This document shows positions 1 to 8,555 of a stretch of 64,000 nt of DNA, one piece after another. The position numbers were made by a program, and so were the translations under genes. Each line of letters begins with the position of its first letter. Within the stretch, counting starts at the first letter, position 1. The notes under the pieces were generated by a model. That model was not told the DNA's origin, ran no database searches, and saw only the letters and a program-made list of their open reading frames with translations. This DNA comes from Treponema sp. JC4 (GTDB lineage: Bacteria; Spirochaetota; Spirochaetia; Treponematales; Treponemataceae): the NCBI RefSeq assembly GCF_000260795.1, contig NZ_AJGU01000007.1:27462-91461 (forward strand), written 5' to 3'.

Positions 1-436
1 CTTCAAGACCAAGACCAGAAAGCATCTGTTCAATCTGATTTTCTGCTTCGTAGCCGCCAAGCTCTCCGAATTCTGCTTCAAGTTCTGCAGACTTAATTCC
101 GTCTTCTTCTGTGAACTCTGCCTTTGCGTAGATTTCATCACGGGCTTTTGAAACTTCGTAAAGTTTTGGGAAGCCCATCATAACTGTGTCTTTTACTGAA
201 TATTCGTCGTAGGCAAAGTGGTCCTGCTTTAATACGGCCATTCGCTCGCCCGGAGTCATAAAAATATCACCGGAATCGCGTTCAAGCTCGCCGGAAAGGA
301 GTTTCAAAAAGGTTGATTTACCGGCACCGTTGGCACCAGTGATTCCGTAACAGTTTCCTTTGTTAAACTTAAGGTTTACGTCTTTAAAAAGCGGTTTTTC
401 GCTGAATGAAACGCTTACATCGCTTACTGTAATCAT
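1..436 (-). CDS. ABC-F family ATPase (YbiT/EttA-like), N-terminal part, runs off window
   Basis: This is the first 145 or so residues of a soluble ABC-F protein; the rest lies beyond base 1. The translation begins MITVSDVSVSF, has a Walker A GANGAGKST near residue 40, and continues with the GERMAVLKQDHFAYDEYSV stretch that resembles the E. coli YbiT branch. ABC-F proteins have two ATPase domains and no membrane segments, and act on the ribosome; which paralogue this is cannot be settled from one domain. The start is the ATG at 436, preceded on the minus strand by a GAGGG ribosome binding site. It follows gltD on the same strand, separated by a structured repeat. Confidence 0.88.
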   Translation of the reverse strand, partial: MITVSDVSVSFSEKPLFKDVNLKFNKGNCYGITGANGAGKSTFLKLLSGELERDSGDIFMTPGERMAVLKQDHFAYDEYSVKDTVMMGFPKLYEVSKARDEIYAKAEFTEEDGIKSAELEAEFGELGGYEAENQIEQMLSGLGLE

Positions 437-503
437 TAATATCCCTCAAAAATAAATTTGATGATATTTTAGCTTTTTATCAGGAATATTACAACTTAGA
501 AAT

Positions 504-655
504 AAAAATTGCTTCCGGTCGCAGAGTATGCTTCAAAACCGCGCGATATCGCGCTACATGCTGTTTGTGGTAAAGAAACTATTGAACTGGTCGCTTTCGC
601 GACCATCACAAACAGAATGTTTTTGAAGCATACTCTGTTCCCTTGCGCTATTTTT
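504..655 (-). repeat. Structured 3'-UTR element, copy A (of five)
   Basis: Nested inverted repeats: 522-538 pairs perfectly with 621-637 (17 bp); 541-554 is a GCGCG/CGCGC hairpin; 556-569 pairs with 607-620 with one mismatch; 589-594 pairs with 599-604. Read on the minus strand the last hairpin closes a GAAA tetraloop, followed by the unpaired conserved block AATAGTTTCTTT (572-583). The flanks are A-rich and T-rich and pair as an outer stem with GC bases next to them. It starts about 10 nt after the gltD stop codon and could also act as a terminator. Copies B and C share its unpaired blocks but not its stem sequences. Confidence 0.8.
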
Positions 656-665
656 CTTATTTATT

Positions 666-2261
666 CTATTTCAATAAGAATGCATCTATCTCCTGGGCGC
701 ATTCTCGGCCTTCAGCAATGGCCCATACAACCAGGGACTGGCCTCTGTGCATGTCGCCGGCGGTAAAAACTTTAGAAACTGAAGTTGCATAGCCTGTATC
801 TGAGCTGAAAGAAGTTTCTGCTTTCTGCTCTCCTGCTATAAGGGAAGTTGCAACAGTTCCTCGAGCTCCCAGTTCAACACCGAATGACTGTGCGGTATAT
901 TCTTCACAGCCGGTAAAGCCTGCGGCAACAAGCAGAAGATCACAAGGAAGAGTTTTTTCTGTTCCTGCACGCTCCACAAGCTGGCGTTTTCCGTCAACCA
1001 TCTGGAATTCAACTTCTACAGTGCGAACGGCTGTAATATGACCGTCTTTACTGATTACTTCTTTTACAGTTGTTTCGTAGACACGAGGATCGTGACCGAA
1101 AACTGCAATTGATTCTTCTGCACCGTAATCAGTTTTGAGCACTTTTGGCCACTGTGGCCATGGGTTATTTGCAGCCCGCTCTTTTGGAGGACAAGGCATC
1201 ATTTCAATCTGGGTAACACTAGCAGCACCAAGTCTGATTGAAGTTCCGCAGCAGTCGTTACCTGTATCACCACCACCGACAATTACAACGTGCTTTCCTT
1301 CAACTTCAATTCCAGAATCCTGAAGAAGCATCTGATCAATCTGTTTGTTTGCAGGAAGGATTCCGATTTTTTCGAGGGCGCCTGTAGTTGCAATTACACA
1401 CTTTGTAACAGCTTTAAGAAAATCCACAGCGAACATCATTCCGCCGTCAGCCCCATGGCGGCCAGTTTTAAGTTCAGAAATTCCAGCCGATGTAAGGGCG
1501 CGGGCTTTTTTTGCACCGCAGCAGAGGGCAACTGCATCAAAGTTCTTCAGGATATGCTCTGCAGAAATATTTTTTCCGACATCGGCATTAAATACAAATT
1601 CAACGCCTTCTTCCTTCATAAGCTCAATACGGCGCTCAACAATTTTTTTGTCCAGCTTCATATTCGGAATACCGTACATCAAAAGTCCGCCGGCCTTGTC
1701 TTCACGCTCGTAAACCGTAACGCTGTGCCCGCGTCGATTAAGCCAGTCCGCAGCAGCTAATCCTGCAGGTCCCGCACCAATTACAGCAATCTTTTTTCCG
1801 CTGCGAACCGCTGGGATTTCAGGCTTCATGTAGCCTGATTCAAAAGCTTTTTCTATTATATAAAGCTCATTTTCGTGAACAGTAACTGCCCCGTCACCGC
1901 AGACAGGATTTCCGCAATTGCAGGCTTTTTCGCACAAGGCAGGACAAACTCGGCCTGTAAATTCAGGGAAGCTTGAAGTTTTCAAAAGTCTCCAGGCAGC
2001 CATATCATACTGACCTTTGTAAAGCGCGTCGTTCCATTCAGGAATGTAATTGTGAAGAGGACAGCCTGTTACCATTCCGGCAAGGCGGATAGCGCTCTGG
2101 CACATTGGAACACCGCAGTTCATACAGCGGGCAGCCTGCTCGCGTCGCTTTGCATCCTCCATTACGGGATGAAATTCCTTAAAATTCTTTATACGATCAA
2201 GCGGCTCAAAACTTCCGTTTTCAATTCGTTTATAATCCATAAATCCAGTTGGTTTTGCCAT
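666..2261 (-). CDS. gltD: Glutamate synthase small subunit (GltD)
   Basis: Small subunit of NAD(P)H-dependent glutamate synthase, cytoplasmic, passing electrons from NAD(P)H through FAD and Fe-S clusters to GltB. Near the N terminus is the cysteine set CMNCGVPMCQ...CPLHN, then CPALCEKACNCGNPVC. An FAD-binding GAGPAGLAAADWL lies near residue 160 and a second nucleotide-binding GGGDTGNDCCGTS near residue 330. At 531 residues it is slightly longer than the usual 470-500. The start at 2261 has an AGGAGA ribosome binding site. It is downstream of gltB in one operon, separated by 112 bp of GC-rich palindromes. It would depend on the gltB leader for regulation. Confidence 0.96.
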   Translation of the reverse strand: MAKPTGFMDYKRIENGSFEPLDRIKNFKEFHPVMEDAKRREQAARCMNCGVPMCQSAIRLAGMVTGCPLHNYIPEWNDALYKGQYDMAAWRLLKTSSFPEFTGRVCPALCEKACNCGNPVCGDGAVTVHENELYIIEKAFESGYMKPEIPAVRSGKKIAVIGAGPAGLAAADWLNRRGHSVTVYEREDKAGGLLMYGIPNMKLDKKIVERRIELMKEEGVEFVFNADVGKNISAEHILKNFDAVALCCGAKKARALTSAGISELKTGRHGADGGMMFAVDFLKAVTKCVIATTGALEKIGILPANKQIDQMLLQDSGIEVEGKHVVIVGGGDTGNDCCGTSIRLGAASVTQIEMMPCPPKERAANNPWPQWPKVLKTDYGAEESIAVFGHDPRVYETTVKEVISKDGHITAVRTVEVEFQMVDGKRQLVERAGTEKTLPCDLLLVAAGFTGCEEYTAQSFGVELGARGTVATSLIAGEQKAETSFSSDTGYATSVSKVFTAGDMHRGQSLVVWAIAEGRECAQEIDAFLLK

Positions 2262-2285
2262 ATTAGTTCTCCTGTGATGTTTTTA

Positions 2286-2373
2286 GGAGGGGAAAGCCTT
2301 CCCCTGCGCCCGCATTTCATTGCGGGCTACCCCTTCTAGCGGGGGGCGCTTTGCTTACCCCCGCAACGCCCCC
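2286..2373 (-). repeat. GC-rich palindromic (REP-like) cluster between gltB and gltD
   Basis: Much more GC-rich than its surroundings, with consecutive inverted repeats: AGGGG/CCCCT (2288-2305), GCCCGCA/TGCGGGC (2308-2314 with 2321-2327), and two mutually exclusive pairings, GCGGGGG (2339-2345) with CCCCCGC (2358-2364) or GGGGGCG with CGCCCCC up to 2373. It begins directly after the gltB stop codon and ends about 25 nt before the gltD start. It may stabilise or attenuate the gltB transcript and lower GltD output; that is inference. There is no T-run, so it is not a standard intrinsic terminator. Confidence 0.7.
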
Positions 2374-5300
2374 TTATGCAGTCGCCTTCTTAAAAGCCGC
2401 AAGAACTGCATCATCATGAGCAAGACCTTTAGACTCTTCGCTGGCAATTTCTGTCATAATCTTCAGATAATCGTTAGGGATAATCTTTTTGAAGCAGGTC
2501 TTATAATGTTCCCAGTCAGCAAGAATTGCTTTTGCCTTTTCAGAACCTGTTTCTTTTGCATGCTCTTCAATAAGACTGTGAAGACGTTCTTCATCACTTG
2601 TTCCGCGCAAAGTAGAAATTTCATCATCAAGGTCGTAGCTCTTTACAAGTTCGTGATTAAGGCGTTTGTAAAGATCGTGCTTTTCATCAAGAATGTAAGC
2701 AAGACCACCGCTCATACCGGCACAGAGGTTGCGTCCAGTACGTCCAAGGATTACGGCAGTTCCGCCAGTCATGTATTCCAAACCGTGGTCTCCGCAGCCT
2801 TCTGCAACAACTGTTGCCCCGGAATTACGAACGCAAAAGCGCTCACCTGCAACACCGTTGATATAAGCATTACCGCTTGTTGCACCGAACAAGGCAACGT
2901 TTCCTACAATAATATTGCTGTCTGCATCGCCGGCAAAATCAGCAGGCTTTGTTACGACAAGCTTTCCGCCGCTCAAACCTTTACCAAAGGCATCGTTGGC
3001 ATCGCCGGTAAGACGAAGAGTAAGTCCCTTTGGAATGAAGGCACCAAAACTCTGACCTGCCCCACCGCGGCAGTTTACAACGTAAGCATCATCTTCAAGC
3101 TTGCCGCTGAACTTCTTCTGGATTTCGCTGCCCAGAATTGTACCGAAAGTTCTGTCCGTTGATTGTATAGCGATAGGATTGCCACACGGATTCGATTTTG
3201 CTAACGCAAAATCCTTTTTCTTTTTGTCAGAAACGACGTTAGTCGTTTCCAATCCGTGTGGCAATTTTTCAAAAGCCGGCACAAAAGTTGTAAGGTCAAG
3301 TTTCTTTTCCAGTTCAAAATTGAATGTATCGCGGGTCTTTTTCCAGCCTTCATTTTCTCCACCCGCAAGAACGCGGGACAAATCAATAAGACCGGCACGC
3401 TTAAAGCCCTGTTTTTCCTTCATCTTAAGAAGGTCTGTTCGTCCGCACATTTCATCAATAGAGCGAACTCCAAGTTTTGCCATATATTCGCGAAGTTCCT
3501 GAGCAATGAACTTCATAAAGTTTTCTACGTATTCAGGCTTTCCAGGGAAGCGCTCGCGGAGTTTTTCGTTCTGAGTTGCAACACCAAATGGACAGGTATC
3601 AAGATTGCAGACACGCATCATTGCACAGCCCATTGTGATAAGAGGCGCTGTTGCAAAACCAAACTCTTCCGCACCAAGCAGACAGGCAATTGCAACATCA
3701 CGGCCGCTCATAAGTTTACCGTCTGTTTCAATAATTACACGTCCGCGCAGGCCATTCTGAATCAAAGTCTGATGAGCTTCAGAAAGTCCAAGTTCCCAAG
3801 GAAGTCCCGCATGGTGAATAGAACTGATAGGTGCCGCACCAGTACCACCGTCGTGACCGGAAATCAAAATTACCTGAGCACCGGCTTTTGCAACACCGGC
3901 AGCAATTGTACCAACCCCTGCTTCACTTACAAGCTTTACAGAAATTCTGGCAGCGCGGTTTGCGTTTTTCAAGTCGTAAATCAGCTGAGCAAGGTCTTCA
4001 ATAGAATAAATATCGTGATGAGGAGGTGGCGAAATCAAAGATACACCAGGGGTTGCGTAGCGTGTCTTTGCAATCCATGGATAAACTTTTTTTCCAGGAA
4101 GATGGCCGCCTTCTCCAGGCTTTGCTCCCTGAGCCATTTTAATCTGAATCTCTCGGGCACTCAAAAGATATTCTTCTGTAACACCAAAGCGGCCGGAAGC
4201 AACCTGCTTGATTGCAGAGTTATATTCAGTTCCAAGACGCTCAGGCTTTTCGCCGCCTTCACCAGAGTTAGATTTTCCATGAAGGTGATTCATTGCTGCT
4301 GCCATACATTTATGAGCTTCTTCAGAAATAGAACCATAAGACATGGCACCAGTCTTAAAGCGCTGTACGATTGAATCTACGCCTTCTACTTCGTCAATTG
4401 AAATGCCCTTTCCGGCCTTTTCAAAATTAAAGTCCAGCATTGCACGCAGAGTGTGAGGACGGGAATTATCATCAACAAGGGCTGTATATTCCTTAAAGCG
4501 TGAGTAGTCGCCGTTACGGGTTGCTTCCTGAAGGGCAATAATTGTTTCAGGATTATAAAGATGGTCTTCTGCATTAGGACCGCGGCGGAATTTATGGAAG
4601 CCCACAGAATCAAGGTGAGTATTAACTGTAAGTCCCTTGTCGTTCCATGCCTGTTTATGATGATAAAGAATGTCTTCTTTAATTTCTTTAAGACCAATAC
4701 CACCAACGCGGCTTACTGTATTTGTAAAGTATTTTTCGATTACGTTCTGGGCAATACCAACTGCTTCAAAAATCTGGGCAGACTGATAAGACTGAACGGC
4801 AGAAATTCCCATTTTTGCAGCGATTTTTACAATACCGCCGATAATTGCCTTATTGTAATCGTCAATTGCAGTGTGATAATCCTTGTCCAAAAGCTTCTGG
4901 TCGATGAGTTCTGCAATTGCTTCATGCGCAAGATAAGGATTGATTGCACGGGCACCGTAGCCCATACACATTGCAGCCTGATGAACATCACGAACTTCAC
5001 CACTTTCAAGAATGATAGAAATTTTTGTACGTTTTTTAGTACGGATAAGGTACTGTTCAACAGAGCTTACTGCAAGCAAAGAAGGAATTGCTGCATGCTT
5101 TTCGTCTACGCCACGGTCACTTAGGATGATGATGTTGTAGCCTTCTGCGTAAGCAGCATCAATCTGCTTAAAGAGGTTTTCCAAAGCAGATTCAAGGGTA
5201 AGCTTATCCATATCCATTAAAAGAGAAAGACTTGTAGCACGCAAACCAGGCTGATTTAATGCGGCAATTTTTACAAGGTCGGTTCCTGTCAAAATAGGAT

Positions 5301-6912
5301 TATTGATTTCGAGCACACGGCAGTTAGCGCCTTTTGTATGAAGAAGGTCGCCGTCTGTACCAACGTAAACTGTTGTATCTGTTACGATTTTTTCCCGCAA
5401 ACTGTCGATTGGAGGGTTTGTAACCTGGGCAAAAAGCTGTTTGAAGTAGCTGTAAAGCGGAGGATGCTTGTCCGAAAGACAGGCAAGCGGAGTATCCACA
5501 CCCATAGCACCAGTTGGTTCAACACCGTTACGTGCCATTGGAAGAACCATCTCATTAAGGTCTTCGTAGTTCCATGCAAAGGCGCGGTAAAGGCGGTTGC
5601 GTTCTTCCTGTGTACTTACAGGGATTTTTTTATTAGGGATTTTAAGGTCAGCAAGGTGAATAAGATTCTGATCCAGCCATTCACCGTAAGGATTTTTTGT
5701 AGCGTAAGTTTCCTTAAGCTCTTTATCTGTAATAAGACGTTTCTGAGTTGTATCAACAAGAAGCATGCGGCCTGGCATAAGGCGGGATTTTTCTACAATC
5801 TGACTTTCAGGAATATCAAGAACACCGACTTCACTGGAAAGAACCAGCATATTGTCTTTTGTAATAAAATAGCGGCTTGGGCGGAGTCCGTTACGGTCAA
5901 GGGTTGCACCAAGAACATCACCGTCGGAATACAAGATTGCTGCAGGACCATCCCAAGGCTCCATCATAGTTGCCCAGTAATGGTAGAAGTCGCGTTTTTC
6001 CTGAGTCAGGCTGTCATCGTGCTTCCAAGGCTCCGGGATACAAACCATAACTGCAAGCGGAAGAGGCATTCCGTTCATTACAAAATATTCAAGGCTATTA
6101 TCCAGCATTGCAGAATCAGAACCGGTTGTATCAACTTCGCCGTCGCGGGCAAGCATTCGGTCTACGTTTCCGCGGATTGTATTAATTTCGCCGTTATGAG
6201 CTATAAAGCGGTTTGGATGAGCGCGCTGCCAGCTTGGATTTGTGTTTGTAGAAAAGCGTGAATGAACAAGGGCAAGTGCCGAAAGGTATTCCTCTGACTG
6301 CAAATCCTTATAGAAGGTTCTGAGTTCGTGAACAAGGAACATTCCCTTGTAAACAATTGTACGGCTGCTTAAAGAACAGATGTAGGTTTTGTGATTATCT
6401 TTTTTTTCAAAAGAAAGGCGTACTTTATATAGAAGTTTATCAAACTCAAGGCCTTTTTCGCATTTTTCAGGGCGGGCAATAAAAGCCTGCCAGATAGAAG
6501 GCATGCAGTCGCGGGCTTTATCACCAAGAACTTCAGGATTAACAGGAACCTGACGCCAGCCAAGAAGTTTTAATCCACCCTCTTTTACAGCCTTTTCAAA
6601 ATCAGCTTTTTCTGATTTACATTCGGCATCATTTCCAGGGAAGAAAATCTGGGCAATACCGTAATCTCGCTCGTTAAGACTGCCGATTAAATCGCCGGCT
6701 TCCTTCTTAAAAAAGTCATGGCTTATCTGCAAAAGGATTCCGACACCATCACCAGTTTTTCCGCTGGCATCTTTACCAGCGCGGTGTTCAAGTTTTTCAA
6801 CAATGCTAAGCGCATTATCAACAATCTTATGCGACTTACTTCCGTCAATATTCACAACAGCCCCAATACCGCAGGCGTCGTGCTCAAAAGATGGTTCATA
6901 CAGTGTCTTCAT
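2374..6912 (-). CDS. gltB: Glutamate synthase large subunit (GltB)
   Basis: Large subunit of glutamate synthase (2-oxoglutarate + glutamine to 2 glutamate). At 1512 residues it has the full family length. The N-terminal Ntn glutaminase has its candidate nucleophile Cys14 in HDACGIGAVV, so a short propeptide is probably removed. The central FMN domain has GAKPGEGGHLPGKKV and the 3Fe-4S cysteines GCAMMRVCNLDTCPFG near residue 1100. The C-terminal beta-helix is glycine-rich. The start at 6912 has GAGG just after the leader terminator. An in-frame palindromic block at about residues 1216-1245 interrupts the region before the C-terminal domain. It is the first gene of gltBD and is preceded by an ANTAR-type leader. 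Confidence 0.97.
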   Translation of the reverse strand: MKTLYEPSFEHDACGIGAVVNIDGSKSHKIVDNALSIVEKLEHRAGKDASGKTGDGVGILLQISHDFFKKEAGDLIGSLNERDYGIAQIFFPGNDAECKSEKADFEKAVKEGGLKLLGWRQVPVNPEVLGDKARDCMPSIWQAFIARPEKCEKGLEFDKLLYKVRLSFEKKDNHKTYICSLSSRTIVYKGMFLVHELRTFYKDLQSEEYLSALALVHSRFSTNTNPSWQRAHPNRFIAHNGEINTIRGNVDRMLARDGEVDTTGSDSAMLDNSLEYFVMNGMPLPLAVMVCIPEPWKHDDSLTQEKRDFYHYWATMMEPWDGPAAILYSDGDVLGATLDRNGLRPSRYFITKDNMLVLSSEVGVLDIPESQIVEKSRLMPGRMLLVDTTQKRLITDKELKETYATKNPYGEWLDQNLIHLADLKIPNKKIPVSTQEERNRLYRAFAWNYEDLNEMVLPMARNGVEPTGAMGVDTPLACLSDKHPPLYSYFKQLFAQVTNPPIDSLREKIVTDTTVYVGTDGDLLHTKGANCRVLEINNPILTGTDLVKIAALNQPGLRATSLSLLMDMDKLTLESALENLFKQIDAAYAEGYNIIILSDRGVDEKHAAIPSLLAVSSVEQYLIRTKKRTKISIILESGEVRDVHQAAMCMGYGARAINPYLAHEAIAELIDQKLLDKDYHTAIDDYNKAIIGGIVKIAAKMGISAVQSYQSAQIFEAVGIAQNVIEKYFTNTVSRVGGIGLKEIKEDILYHHKQAWNDKGLTVNTHLDSVGFHKFRRGPNAEDHLYNPETIIALQEATRNGDYSRFKEYTALVDDNSRPHTLRAMLDFNFEKAGKGISIDEVEGVDSIVQRFKTGAMSYGSISEEAHKCMAAAMNHLHGKSNSGEGGEKPERLGTEYNSAIKQVASGRFGVTEEYLLSAREIQIKMAQGAKPGEGGHLPGKKVYPWIAKTRYATPGVSLISPPPHHDIYSIEDLAQLIYDLKNANRAARISVKLVSEAGVGTIAAGVAKAGAQVILISGHDGGTGAAPISSIHHAGLPWELGLSEAHQTLIQNGLRGRVIIETDGKLMSGRDVAIACLLGAEEFGFATAPLITMGCAMMRVCNLDTCPFGVATQNEKLRERFPGKPEYVENFMKFIAQELREYMAKLGVRSIDEMCGRTDLLKMKEKQGFKRAGLIDLSRVLAGGENEGWKKTRDTFNFELEKKLDLTTFVPAFEKLPHGLETTNVVSDKKKKDFALAKSNPCGNPIAIQSTDRTFGTILGSEIQKKFSGKLEDDAYVVNCRGGAGQSFGAFIPKGLTLRLTGDANDAFGKGLSGGKLVVTKPADFAGDADSNIIVGNVALFGATSGNAYINGVAGERFCVRNSGATVVAEGCGDHGLEYMTGGTAVILGRTGRNLCAGMSGGLAYILDEKHDLYKRLNHELVKSYDLDDEISTLRGTSDEERLHSLIEEHAKETGSEKAKAILADWEHYKTCFKKIIPNDYLKIMTEIASEESKGLAHDDAVLAAFKKATA
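3177..3266 (-). repeat. In-frame 90-bp palindromic insert within gltB
   Basis: Within the gltB coding sequence, 3177-3192 pairs with 3251-3266 (15 Watson-Crick pairs plus one G-T). Inside are two perfect hairpins: 3194-3201 with 3206-3213 (loop TAAC) and 3231-3237 with 3242-3248 (loop GTTA). The two loops are complementary to each other. The unit is exactly 30 codons and encodes a basic, Lys-rich stretch containing SDKKKKDFALAKSNPC, placed just before the TDRTFGT motif of the C-terminal domain. That combination fits an intragenic palindromic element that kept the frame, like the Rickettsia palindromic elements; a relationship to those is not claimed. Confidence 0.65.
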
Positions 6913-6925
6913 TCTTTACCTCAAA

Positions 6926-7000
6926 AAAAAAGAGGCCGTAGACAATAAGACCAGGGACGAATTTTCCCTGAAAATATTATCTACGACCTCTTTGCCGTAA
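6926..7000 (-). promoter_or_regulatory. ANTAR-type antiterminator/terminator leader of gltBD
   Basis: On the minus strand ACGGC and GTCGT (6985-6998 region) close a hexaloop AAAGAG, with A at position 1 and G at position 4. The loop and the 3' arm are reused as the 5' arm of a terminator: 6980-6993 pairs with 6929-6942 and is followed by a run of T. The hairpin and the terminator are therefore mutually exclusive. A secondary hairpin CAGGG/CCCTG lies in the terminator loop. The gltB ribosome binding site GAGG follows the T-run. This is the layout known for ANTAR proteins such as EutV and NasR. Confidence 0.75.
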
Positions 7001-7009
7001 TTTTCTTAA

Positions 7010-7039
7010 ATAATACTGAATTACTTTAGGATAAGTCAA
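7010..7039 (-). promoter_or_regulatory. Promoter of gltBD
   Basis: Minus-strand -35 TTGACT (7034-7039) and -10 TATTAT (7010-7015) with an 18-bp spacer. Transcription would start about 10 nt before the hexaloop hairpin, which leaves no room for a second upstream hairpin. Confidence 0.6.
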
Positions 7040-7084
7040 GTAGTGAAAAAAAATAGAAGAAATGCAGTTTTTTTTTAACAAAAC

Positions 7085-7151
7085 CTATTGACCTAGTAGG
7101 TTATATCCTGTATAAATAAGACATAAAGTAAATCCTACTAACCTAGTAGGT
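7085..7151 (+). promoter_or_regulatory. metY promoter with two operator dyads
   Basis: -35 TTGACC (7088-7093) and -10 TATAAA (7111-7116), 17-bp spacer. Two copies of ACCTAGTAGGT (7091-7101 and 7141-7151) are 50 bp apart. The second forms a perfect dyad CCTACTA-acc-TAGTAGG (7134-7150); the first, AACCTA...TAGGTT, overlaps the -35 box. One site over the promoter and one downstream of it suggests repression. The short dyad resembles those bound by Rrf2-family regulators such as CymR or IscR; the regulator is not in this window. Confidence 0.6.
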
Positions 7152-7188
7152 AGCAAAATAAAAACAAATAACTTCAGGGGGCACAATT

Positions 7189-8472
7189 ATGGCAAATTAC
7201 AAATTTGAAACATTACAGTTACACGTAGGACAGGAAAGCGCAGACCCGGCAACAGACGCTCGCGCAGTACCAATCTATCAGACAACTTCGTATGTATTCC
7301 ACAACTCAAAGCACGCTGCAGACCGCTTTGGACTTGCAGATGCCGGAAACATCTACGGACGTCTTACAAACTCAACACAGGATGTTCTTGAAAAGAGAAT
7401 TGCTGCCCTTGAAGGCGGTTCAGCTGCCCTTGCCCTTGCATCGGGTGCCGCAGCAATCACTTATACAATTGAAGCACTGGCTGCTAACGGCGGCCACATT
7501 GTTGCTCAGAAGACAATTTACGGCGGAAGCTATAACCTTCTGGCTCACAATCTTCCACAGTACGGAATTACAACAACTTTTGTTGACGCACATAACCTTA
7601 AGGAACTTGAAGGCGCAATCAAAGACAACACACGCGCAATCTACCTTGAAACTTTGGGAAATCCAAACTCAGATATTCCTGATATCGATGCAATTGCAGA
7701 AATCGCTCACAAGCACGGTCTTCCAGTTGTAGTTGATAACACTTTCGGAACTCCATATCTTATCCGTCCGTTTGAGCACGGAGCAGATATCGTAGTTCAT
7801 TCTGCAACAAAATTCATTGGCGGACACGGAACAACTTTGGGCGGTATTATAGTAGAAAGTGGTAAGTTTGACTGGAAAAAGAGCGGAAACTACCCTCAGA
7901 TTGCAGCTCCTAACCCAAGCTACCACGGCGTAAGCTTTGCAGACGCTGTAGGACCAGCTGCCTTTGTTACTTACATCCGTGCTATTTTGCTCCGCGATAC
8001 TGGTGCAACAATCAGCCCATTCAATGCCTTCCTTCTTTTGCAGGGTGTTGAAACTTTGAGCCTTCGCCTTGACCGCCATGCAGAAAACACTAAGAAAGTT
8101 GTTGAGTTTCTGAGCAAGCATCCGCTTGTAGAAAAGGTAAATCATCCTTCTCTTGCTGATCATCCGGATCACAAACTTTATCAGAAATACTTCCCTAACG
8201 GTGGCGCAAGCATTTTCACCTTCAACATCAAGGGTGGCCGCGAAGAAGCCTGGAAGTTCATTGATAACCTCAAGATTTTCAGCCTTCTTGCAAACGTTGC
8301 AGATGTAAAATCGCTTGTAATTCACCCGGCTTCTACAACTCACAGTCAGCTGAACGACGCAGAACTTGCTGATCAGGGAATTGCCCAGAACACAATCCGC
8401 CTTTCAATCGGTACAGAGCACATTGATGACATCATAGCTGATTTGGAAAACGGATTTGCTGCATTAAAGTAG
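7189..8472 (+). CDS. metY: O-acetylhomoserine sulfhydrylase (OAH aminocarboxypropyltransferase)
   Basis: PLP-dependent enzyme of the Cys/Met metabolism family, making homocysteine from O-acetylhomoserine and sulfide in the cytoplasm. The 427-residue protein has the family start YKFETLQLHVGQ, the conserved YGRLTNSTQDVLEKR, and the PLP lysine in HSATKFIGGHGTTLGG. The insert GNYPQIAAPNPSYHG and the C-terminal VKSLVIHPASTTHSQL favour OAH sulfhydrylase over cystathionine gamma-synthase. The start has an AGGGGG ribosome binding site. It is transcribed alone, divergently from gltBD, and ends at a strong bidirectional terminator. Confidence 0.95.
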   Translation: MANYKFETLQLHVGQESADPATDARAVPIYQTTSYVFHNSKHAADRFGLADAGNIYGRLTNSTQDVLEKRIAALEGGSAALALASGAAAITYTIEALAANGGHIVAQKTIYGGSYNLLAHNLPQYGITTTFVDAHNLKELEGAIKDNTRAIYLETLGNPNSDIPDIDAIAEIAHKHGLPVVVDNTFGTPYLIRPFEHGADIVVHSATKFIGGHGTTLGGIIVESGKFDWKKSGNYPQIAAPNPSYHGVSFADAVGPAAFVTYIRAILLRDTGATISPFNAFLLLQGVETLSLRLDRHAENTKKVVEFLSKHPLVEKVNHPSLADHPDHKLYQKYFPNGGASIFTFNIKGGREEAWKFIDNLKIFSLLANVADVKSLVIHPASTTHSQLNDAELADQGIAQNTIRLSIGTEHIDDIIADLENGFAALK

Positions 8473-8506
8473 GATTAAAATCAAATCAAAATTAAAAAAG
8501 TAAAAT

Positions 8507-8541
8507 AAAAAGGCGAGCAGGTATTACTGCTCGCCTTTTTT
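8507..8541. terminator. Bidirectional intrinsic terminator between metY and asnB
   Basis: GGCGAGCAG (8512-8520) pairs with CTGCTCGCC (8527-8535) around a 6-nt loop, flanked by an A-run and a T-run, so it can stop the two convergent genes. Confidence 0.92.
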
Positions 8542-8555
8542 TATATCTTCCTAAA

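Noticed and set aside
509..766. Plus-strand ORF of 85 codons over copy A of the repeat
   Set aside because: It runs through the inverted repeats and into gltD antisense; no ribosome binding site or protein features.
2320..6261. Long plus-strand open frames opposite gltB (up to about 370 codons)
   Set aside because: They are antisense shadows of a clearly conserved gene, rich in Cys, Phe and Ser, without family motifs or ribosome binding sites. The same holds for frames opposite secA, amt-glnB and ftsZ.
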